Source of the DNA: CAZVTU01 sp964630295
Lineage (GTDB): Bacteria; Patescibacteriota; Minisyncoccia; Minisyncoccales; RBG-13-42-11
DNA length: 19,539 nucleotides
NCBI GenBank assembly: GCA_964630295.1
Contig: CAZVTU010000003.1
Coordinates: 1-19,539, forward strand
Direction of reading: 5' to 3'
Made by a program: the position numbers and the translations under genes
Notes under the pieces: generated by a model
Database searches by the model: none
Told to the model about the DNA's origin: nothing
What the model saw: the letters and a program-made list of their open reading frames with translations, nothing else
Part shown: one piece after another, positions 12,865-17,580 of the stretch
How positions within the stretch are numbered: the first letter of the stretch is position 1
Layout: each line of letters starts with the position of its first letter

Positions 12865-12899
12865 ATCAAAAAATCCCGCGATCACGGGATTTTTTGATT
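12864..12899. terminator. Bidirectional terminator between tRNA-Leu(UAG) and hsp20
   Basis: Perfect 15-bp inverted repeat AATCAAAAAATCCCG (12864-12878) / CGGGATTTTTTGATT (12885-12899) with a 6-nt loop. It has a T run on both strands and serves the convergent tRNA-Leu and hsp20. Confidence 0.9.
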
Positions 12900-12926
12900 T
12901 ACTCTCTTTAAAGAAATTTAAATTTT

Positions 12927-13520
12927 TTATCCTCTGACGATAATTTTTCTTTTCTTTTCTCTCAAAATTTTCGGTATTCTAATCGTTAAAATACCGTCTC
13001 TCATTTCAGCTGTTGCTCGATTAGGATCGACTTCAGCCGGTAAAATTACTTCTCTGGAAAAGGGTCCCCAAAAGCACTCTTGAGAAAAATAATCTCCTTC
13101 TTCCTCAAAAGGTTTTTCTCTTACTCCTTTAATTGTAATGATATCTTTTTCCAAGGTAATATCTAAATTCTCTGGTTTTACTCCAGCAATAGCTGACTGG
13201 ATAACCAAATCATTAGCTGTTTGATAAACATCGATTGCTAATTCTCCTTCTTGTTCAAACAGCTTTTCTTTTGTTTCAGAAATTTTAATCTGGGGAATCT
13301 CTTTTTCTTTTACTTCTTCTATTTGTTTTTCTTCTGTCTTCTCTTCTCCTTTTTTAATTTGTTCTTCTTTAATTTCTAACTTCTTTGGTTTTTTAACCTT
13401 TCGCACTCCCTTTTTTCTTATTGGTTTTTTTATAATTTCTTCTTCGCCTTCTTCGCTTAATTCTTCAATTTCTTCTTCGATTCCCATTCCCTTTTTTAAT
13501 TTTTCAAAAAATGATTCCAT
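12927..13520 (-). CDS. Small heat-shock protein (Hsp20/alpha-crystallin domain) with long charged N-terminus
   Basis: ATP-independent holdase chaperone that keeps unfolding proteins soluble. From the ATG at 13520 it has 197 residues. About 90 N-terminal residues are very rich in Lys and Glu (for example EELSEEGEEE and KKGEEKTEEK) and probably disordered. The alpha-crystallin domain follows, with GELAIDVYQTANDLVIQSAI, GVKPENLDITLEKDIITIKG and the signature FSREVILPAEVDPNRATAEM before DGILTIRIPK. The IPK near the end may serve as the C-terminal IxI-like contact. An in-frame TTG at 13550 would add ten residues, but these are translated from a hairpin and are not domain-like, so I use the ATG. 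It has its own promoter inside the end of the upstream gene and a hairpin in its leader. Confidence 0.9.
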   Translation of the reverse strand: MESFFEKLKKGMGIEEEIEELSEEGEEEIIKKPIRKKGVRKVKKPKKLEIKEEQIKKGEEKTEEKQIEEVKEKEIPQIKISETKEKLFEQEGELAIDVYQTANDLVIQSAIAGVKPENLDITLEKDIITIKGVREKPFEEEGDYFSQECFWGPFSREVILPAEVDPNRATAEMRDGILTIRIPKILREKKRKIIVRG

Positions 13521-13525
13521 ATAGT

Positions 13526-13558
13526 GGGGTCCCCGAAATTTGTGAAGCAAATTTGGGG
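13526..13558 (-). promoter_or_regulatory. Leader stem-loop of hsp20, possible RNA thermometer
   Basis: On the minus strand CCCCAAATTTG (13558-13548) pairs with CAAATTT-C-GGGG (13542-13531), with a 5-nt loop and one bulge. ACCCC (13530-13526) follows and could compete for the GGGG arm. GGGG is the only purine-rich stretch that might act as a Shine-Dalgarno before the ATG at 13520. Confidence 0.55.
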
Positions 13559-13564
13559 TATTAT

Positions 13565-14284
13565 TTAATTAATTTTACAAACACTTTTTAATTTTTTCAA
13601 CCTTTGAAAGCTATAGGTGAGAAAGATGGCTAATCCAATCAGAACAATAACTGGAATTAAAAAAGTTAAACTGCCTTCAATTTTTATAATAGAAAAATTA
13701 TACAATCCGTGCAAGAAAGCAGCTATCCCCAACCCAAAAATAAGAAACCGTCCTCGTTTTTTTGTTTCAAAAAATGAAAGAGCTAAAAAATACCCCAATA
13801 AACCCGAACAGAGAGCATGTAGAAAAGTGGCTCCCAAAAAGCGGAAGACAGTCAGGGATAAAGTTTCTCCAAACAAAAAAGTAGGACCCAAAGTAAATAA
13901 AATTAAAATATTTTCGGAGGCAGCAAAACCCAAAGCAGCAATAATCATATAAAGCATTACATCTATAGGTTCATCGAGCTCGGAGCTCTTTAATACCTCT
14001 CCTCTTACAACTAAATATTTTAAAAACTCTTCCACCAAAGCCACAACAAAAAAAATATTTAAAATTAAAAATAAAAATGGGGGGAGGTCGAATTCCTTTA
14101 TTTTTTCCCCAATCCCCATTTCTAATAAAATTGCAGGTATTGCTGTAGCCATCCCATAAAAGAAAATTTTTAATATCATTCGATTTGATTCAGGATGAGC
14201 GTCTTTTCTTAAATAAAACAAGAGCCAGACAATACTTGGGAAAACACCGAATATTAAATAGAGAGGATAAGTTATTGTGGCCAT
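13565..14284 (-). CDS. PrsW-family intramembrane metalloprotease
   Basis: Multi-span membrane protein of 239 residues with about seven hydrophobic segments. Conserved family residues are visible: EEFLKY with Glu85, Glu86 and Lys89, ASEN with Glu124-Asn125, FLHALCSG with His156 and FLHGLYN with His192. This set of Glu and His residues is the proposed metal site of the PrsW/CAAX-like family. In Bacillus subtilis PrsW cuts an anti-sigma factor; no such target is in this window, so the substrate is unknown. The start overlaps the end of valS by 13 nt, consistent with translational coupling. The charged loop after the EE motif (RGEVLKSSELDEP) is cytoplasmic by charge. The hsp20 promoter lies in its last codons. 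Confidence 0.83.
   Translation of the reverse strand: MATITYPLYLIFGVFPSIVWLLFYLRKDAHPESNRMILKIFFYGMATAIPAILLEMGIGEKIKEFDLPPFLFLILNIFFVVALVEEFLKYLVVRGEVLKSSELDEPIDVMLYMIIAALGFAASENILILFTLGPTFLFGETLSLTVFRFLGATFLHALCSGLLGYFLALSFFETKKRGRFLIFGLGIAAFLHGLYNFSIIKIEGSLTFLIPVIVLIGLAIFLTYSFQRLKKLKSVCKIN
13572..13600 (-). promoter_or_regulatory. Sigma70-type promoter for hsp20
   Basis: Minus strand TTGAAA (13600-13595), 17-nt spacer, TAAAAT (13577-13572), inside the last codons of the prsW-like gene. The predicted start, about 13565, is seven bases before the leader hairpin. Confidence 0.65.
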
Positions 14285-16362
14285 TCTTCAATCATCAAAG
14301 ATTTTTTCTTGTTTCTAATCGGTAGCTTTTGATAAATTTCTTCAGTAATAAAAGGTATAAAAGGATGTAAAAGTTTAAGTGAAGTTACTAATATATATAG
14401 TAATATCTTTTGAGTTTTTTCTTTCTCAGTTTTTGATTTTGAACTTTGAATTTTGGATTTTTCGATATAAACATCACAAAAGTCATGCCAAAAAAAATCA
14501 TAAAGAATTCGGGCTGCTTTACCAAAGCGATAATTTCCTAAATCTCTATTAACTGACTTTATTGTTTTGTTTAACGATTTTATTATCTTTTTATCTGCTG
14601 GGGTTAAATTTTTAAATTTCGGTTTGGAATTTGGAAATTGGAAATTGAAATTTCCGATTTGGAGTAAGACAAATCGGCTGGCATTCCAAATTTTGTTACA
14701 AAATTTTCTTCCCATAACAATATTGTCTTCAACAAATTTAATATCTTGTCCTCCAGTAATTTGCCAGGCAATTCCAAAGCGAGTAGCATCAGCGCCGTAT
14801 TTTTCAATGAGATTTATTGGGTCAATGCCTGTCCCTAAAGATTTTGACATTCTTTTTCCTTCCCGAGTTAAAACCGTAGCATGAATATAAACATCCTTAA
14901 AAGGGACTTTTTTTATAAATTCTAAACCAGAAAAAATCATTCGAGCAACCCAAAGATTAATAATTCCTCGGTCAGTACTAAGAAAGTTGGTTGGGTAAAA
15001 ATTTTTTAAATCTTTTGTTTTTCTTGGCCAACCTAAAGTAGCGAAAGGCCAGAGAGCAGAAGAAAACCAAGTATCTAAGACATCAGTTTCTCCTTCGAGA
15101 GGAATTTTTTGTCCCCACCAGAGTTGTCTTGAGATGCACCAATCTTTAATATTCCTTAACCAATTAAAATAAATTTTTTCAAAGCTCTTAGGAATAAATT
15201 TCACCTTTCTCTTTCTAACTGCTTCCGTTGCCATTTTAGCTAAGGTATCCATCTTTAAAAACCATTGCTTCGAAGGGATAGGTTCAATTAGAGAATGACA
15301 ACGATAACAATAAGGTAAAGAATAAATATAATCTTCTACTTTCTTAATTAGATTCTTTTTTTCTAATTCTTTAACAACTTTTTCACGACACGAAAGTGTA
15401 TTTAGTCCCTGGCAAATTTTTGATTCTTTAGTCATTTCTCCTTTTTCATTTATTATTTTAAAAGAATTTAATTTATGACGTTGAGCAATTTCCCAATCAA
15501 CCAAGTCATGGGCGGGAGTGACTTTGACTGCTCCCGTGCCAAATTTTGGATCAATAGCTTTATCAGTAATAATAGGAATTTCTCGTTTTTGAATCGGTAA
15601 AATAACCTTCTTTCCAATCAGTTTTTTATATCTTTTATCTTTGGGATTAACAGCTACCGCCGTGTCTCCTAGCATCGTTTCTGGTCTGGTAGTTGCCACC
15701 ACAATAAATTTTTGATTTTTGATTTTTGATTTTTGATTTTTTAAGGGGTATTTAATATACCAAAGTTTCCCTCTTTTTTCTTCATATTCTAATTCAAGGT
15801 CTGATAGAGAAGTTTGGCACCTCGGACACCAATTAATCACTTTCTCTCCTCGATAAATCCAACCTTTTTTATAATAATGGAAAAAAGCAGTATTAATAGC
15901 TTCGATATAATCCTTATCCATCGTAAAACGAGTTCTTGACCAATCACAGGAAGCCCCCATTTTTTTTAATTGCTCTAAGATAATGTTCCCGTACTTATTT
16001 TTCCACTGCCAAACTCTCTCAATAAATTTCGTTCTTCCTAAATCAAAGCGGGTTTTTCCTTCTTTTTTTAGCTCTTTTTCTACTACATTTTGAGTAGCTA
16101 TTCCAGCATGATCGGTTCCTGGTAACCAAAGGGCTTTGAAACCTTCCATTCTTTTTTTTCGAACTAAGATATCCTGAATTACAGCATTTAAAGCATGACC
16201 CATATGCAAAGACCCGGTAATATTTGGTGGAGGAATAACAATAGTATAAGTTTTCCTTCTTTTTCCAGGCAATTTGTCAGGGTTAAAGAAACCGGTCTTC
16301 TGCCAAAGTTGATAAATTCGATTTTCTGTTTCTTTAGAGTTGTAAACTTTCGGAAGTTCCAT
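14272..16362 (-). CDS. valS: Valyl-tRNA synthetase, compact form
   Basis: Class I aminoacyl-tRNA synthetase that charges tRNA-Val; two tRNA-Val genes are in the window. The 696 residues are well short of the usual 850-950. Present are HMGH (53-56, the HIGH motif), zinc-type CPRC (179-182) and CYRC (352-355), the editing domain with ATTRPETMLGD and VTPAHD (283-286), and RMSKS (504-508). Two parts are reduced. Between WWGQKIP and DVLDTWFSS only about five residues remain where E. coli has roughly 35. The protein also stops at EEWPQ, without the rest of the anticodon domain and the C-terminal coiled coil. Three heptanucleotide tracts add residues at about 208-219, 569-586 and 634-646. The ATG at 16362 aligns with the family N-terminus (ELPKVYN) and lacks a Shine-Dalgarno. 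It follows tsaD by 23 nt. Confidence 0.95.
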   Translation of the reverse strand: MELPKVYNSKETENRIYQLWQKTGFFNPDKLPGKRRKTYTIVIPPPNITGSLHMGHALNAVIQDILVRKKRMEGFKALWLPGTDHAGIATQNVVEKELKKEGKTRFDLGRTKFIERVWQWKNKYGNIILEQLKKMGASCDWSRTRFTMDKDYIEAINTAFFHYYKKGWIYRGEKVINWCPRCQTSLSDLELEYEEKRGKLWYIKYPLKNQKSKIKNQKFIVVATTRPETMLGDTAVAVNPKDKRYKKLIGKKVILPIQKREIPIITDKAIDPKFGTGAVKVTPAHDLVDWEIAQRHKLNSFKIINEKGEMTKESKICQGLNTLSCREKVVKELEKKNLIKKVEDYIYSLPYCYRCHSLIEPIPSKQWFLKMDTLAKMATEAVRKRKVKFIPKSFEKIYFNWLRNIKDWCISRQLWWGQKIPLEGETDVLDTWFSSALWPFATLGWPRKTKDLKNFYPTNFLSTDRGIINLWVARMIFSGLEFIKKVPFKDVYIHATVLTREGKRMSKSLGTGIDPINLIEKYGADATRFGIAWQITGGQDIKFVEDNIVMGRKFCNKIWNASRFVLLQIGNFNFQFPNSKPKFKNLTPADKKIIKSLNKTIKSVNRDLGNYRFGKAARILYDFFWHDFCDVYIEKSKIQSSKSKTEKEKTQKILLYILVTSLKLLHPFIPFITEEIYQKLPIRNKKKSLMIEEWPQ
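14435..14462. repeat. Four-unit heptanucleotide tract in valS (anticodon domain)
   Basis: Plus-strand units GATTTTG, AACTTTG, AATTTTG, GATTTTT. The coding strand reads EKSKIQSSKSK. Confidence 0.8.
14614..14662. repeat. Seven-unit degenerate heptanucleotide tract in valS
   Basis: Plus-strand units AAATTTC, GGTTTGG, AATTTGG, AAATTGG, AAATTGA, AATTTCC, GATTTGG. The coding strand reads IGNFNFQFPNSKPKFKN, at the boundary of the catalytic and anticodon domains. Confidence 0.8.
15709..15736. repeat. Four-unit perfect heptanucleotide tract in valS (editing domain entry)
   Basis: Four perfect copies of TTTTTGA. The coding strand reads KNQKSKIKNQK, inserted between the strand LWYIKYPL and the editing motif VVATTRPETM. 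Confidence 0.92.
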
Positions 16363-16385
16363 AGTAGATTTATTTTAACATAAAT

Positions 16386-17447
16386 TTAACTTATTCGAAG
16401 ATTTGCTTCAGCTTTTATTTTCGGCCACTTCTTTTTTTTCAGCCAATGAAGATAACCAGTGAGAGCTATCATTACTGCATTATCAGTACAAAATTTTTTT
16501 GGCGGAACAAAAAAACTAATTTTAGAGTTTGAGCTACGGGTTTTAAACTGTTTTCTTAATTCTTCGTTAGCAGCTACCCCACCCCCAAGGAATATTGTTT
16601 TTGCCTGATAATTTTTAATTGCTTTTAGGGTTTTATAGATTAAGACATCAATGACAGCTTGTTGGGTTTCAGCTGCTATCGTTCTGATATACTTTTTTAA
16701 TCTTCTAACTTTGGGCGAACGACTTTTATAATCGTACAAGACAGCTGTTTTTAAGCCAGAAAAACTAAAATCATAATTTTTCTGATAGATCATTGGTCTA
16801 GGAAGAGAAATTTCGAATTTCGAATTTCGAATTTCGAATTTTGCGGCTTCAGCCGCAATAACTGGCCCTCCAGGATATCCTAATCCTAAAATTCTAGCCA
16901 CTTTGTCAAAACATTCTCCTGCTGCATCGTCTCTGGTTTCACCAAGAATTTTATATTTGCCAATATCTTTCATTAAAATTAACTGGGTGTGCCCTCCAGA
17001 GACCACTAAACAAATTGCTGGGAATAAATTTTTGTAATTTGTAATTTGAAATTTGGAATTTCCGCCAACGAAGTTAGCGAGTATATGAGCTTCTATGTGA
17101 TTAACTGGAACTAATCTTATTTTTAATTTTTTGGCTAAGTCTTTAGCGAAATTTACTCCCACCCAAAGGCATGGTTCTAATCCTGGTCCTGAGGTTACAG
17201 CTAATAAATCAATTTTAGGATTTCCAGCTTTTTTTAACGCTTTCTTTAATACTATCGGTAAATTCCGCTGATGTTCTCTTTTAGCTAAGGATGGGTAGAC
17301 TCCGCCGTATTTTGCATGGAGTTTCACTTGAGAGGAAATAATATTTGAAAGCACATTAAAACTTTTAATTCTTGACTTTTGATTTTCAACTTTAATAATC
17401 CCAACACAGGTATCATCACAACTCGTTTCGATTCCCAAAATGTTCAT
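16386..17447 (-). CDS. tsaD: tRNA N6-adenosine threonylcarbamoyltransferase TsaD
   Basis: Catalytic subunit that transfers threonylcarbamoyl to A37 of ANN-decoding tRNAs; the tRNA-Ile(UAU) here would be a substrate. From the ATG at 17447 it has 353 residues. Motifs are GIETSCDDT (5-13), SGPGLEPCLWVG (86-97), metal ligands in HIEAH (His117, His121), VSGGHT (149-154), GETRDDAAGECFDK (169-182), SFSGLK, GGGVAAN and CTDNA with metal ligand Asp322. I reject the in-frame ATG at 17471 because the family N-terminus is MNILGIETS. Three heptanucleotide tracts sit at residues about 20-31, 129-140 and 203-213, outside the active site. Partners TsaB, TsaC and TsaE are not in the window. It precedes valS by 23 nt on the same strand. 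Confidence 0.97.
   Translation of the reverse strand: MNILGIETSCDDTCVGIIKVENQKSRIKSFNVLSNIISSQVKLHAKYGGVYPSLAKREHQRNLPIVLKKALKKAGNPKIDLLAVTSGPGLEPCLWVGVNFAKDLAKKLKIRLVPVNHIEAHILANFVGGNSKFQITNYKNLFPAICLVVSGGHTQLILMKDIGKYKILGETRDDAAGECFDKVARILGLGYPGGPVIAAEAAKFEIRNSKFEISLPRPMIYQKNYDFSFSGLKTAVLYDYKSRSPKVRRLKKYIRTIAAETQQAVIDVLIYKTLKAIKNYQAKTIFLGGGVAANEELRKQFKTRSSNSKISFFVPPKKFCTDNAVMIALTGYLHWLKKKKWPKIKAEANLRIS
16811..16838. repeat. Four-unit perfect heptanucleotide tract in tsaD
   Basis: Four perfect copies of TTTCGAA, each holding the palindrome TTCGAA. The coding strand reads KFEIRNSKFEI, just before the conserved LPRP. Confidence 0.93.
16841..16858. repeat. Palindrome centred on GGCTTCAGCC in tsaD
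   Basis: Arms TTGCGGCT (16841-16848) and AGCCGCAA (16851-16858) around TC, two bases after the TTTCGAA tract. It codes for AAEAA on the minus strand. Counterpart of 10807-10824. Confidence 0.75.
17036..17063. repeat. Four-unit heptanucleotide tract in tsaD (central loop)
   Basis: Units AATTTGT, AATTTGA, AATTTGG, AATTTCC on the plus strand. The coding strand reads NSKFQITNYK between the HIEAH and VSGGHT motifs. Confidence 0.88.
17361..17395. repeat. Five-unit degenerate heptanucleotide tract near the tsaD start
   Basis: Units ACTTTTA, ATTCTTG, ACTTTTG, ATTTTCA, ACTTTAA. The coding strand reads KVENQKSRIKS, a surface loop after the first strand. Confidence 0.7.
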
Positions 17448-17448
17448 C

Positions 17449-17476
17449 TTTACATTTTTTGAAAATACCATATAAT
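17449..17476 (+). promoter_or_regulatory. Sigma70-type promoter for tRNA-Glu
   Basis: TTTACA (17449-17454), 16-nt spacer, perfect TATAAT (17471-17476). The predicted start is about 17483, six bases before the tRNA. It overlaps the start of tsaD on the other strand. The same TATAATA also reads TATTAT (17477-17472) on the minus strand and may serve as a -10 for tsaD. Confidence 0.8.
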
Positions 17477-17488
17477 AAAAAGGAAACT

Positions 17489-17561
17489 GGCCCTGTCGTC
17501 TAGTGGCCTAGGACACCGCGCTTTCAATGCGGTAACACGGGTTCGATTCCCGTCAGGGCCG
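17489..17561 (+). tRNA. tRNA-Glu (anticodon UUC)
   Basis: Acceptor GGCCCTG/CAGGGCC; anticodon stem CCGCG/TGCGG around loop CTTTCAA (one mismatch at the loop end) gives TTC. Discriminator G73 is typical of glutamate. It stands alone between two minus-strand genes. CCA is not encoded. Confidence 0.96.
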
Positions 17562-17580
17562 CTATAATTTTTATAACACT

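Noticed and set aside
13617..13952. 111-residue plus-strand ORF opposite the prsW-like gene
   Set aside because: It is a shadow of a multi-span membrane protein with clear family motifs on the other strand; its Lys/Arg/Pro-rich composition is the complement of hydrophobic codons.
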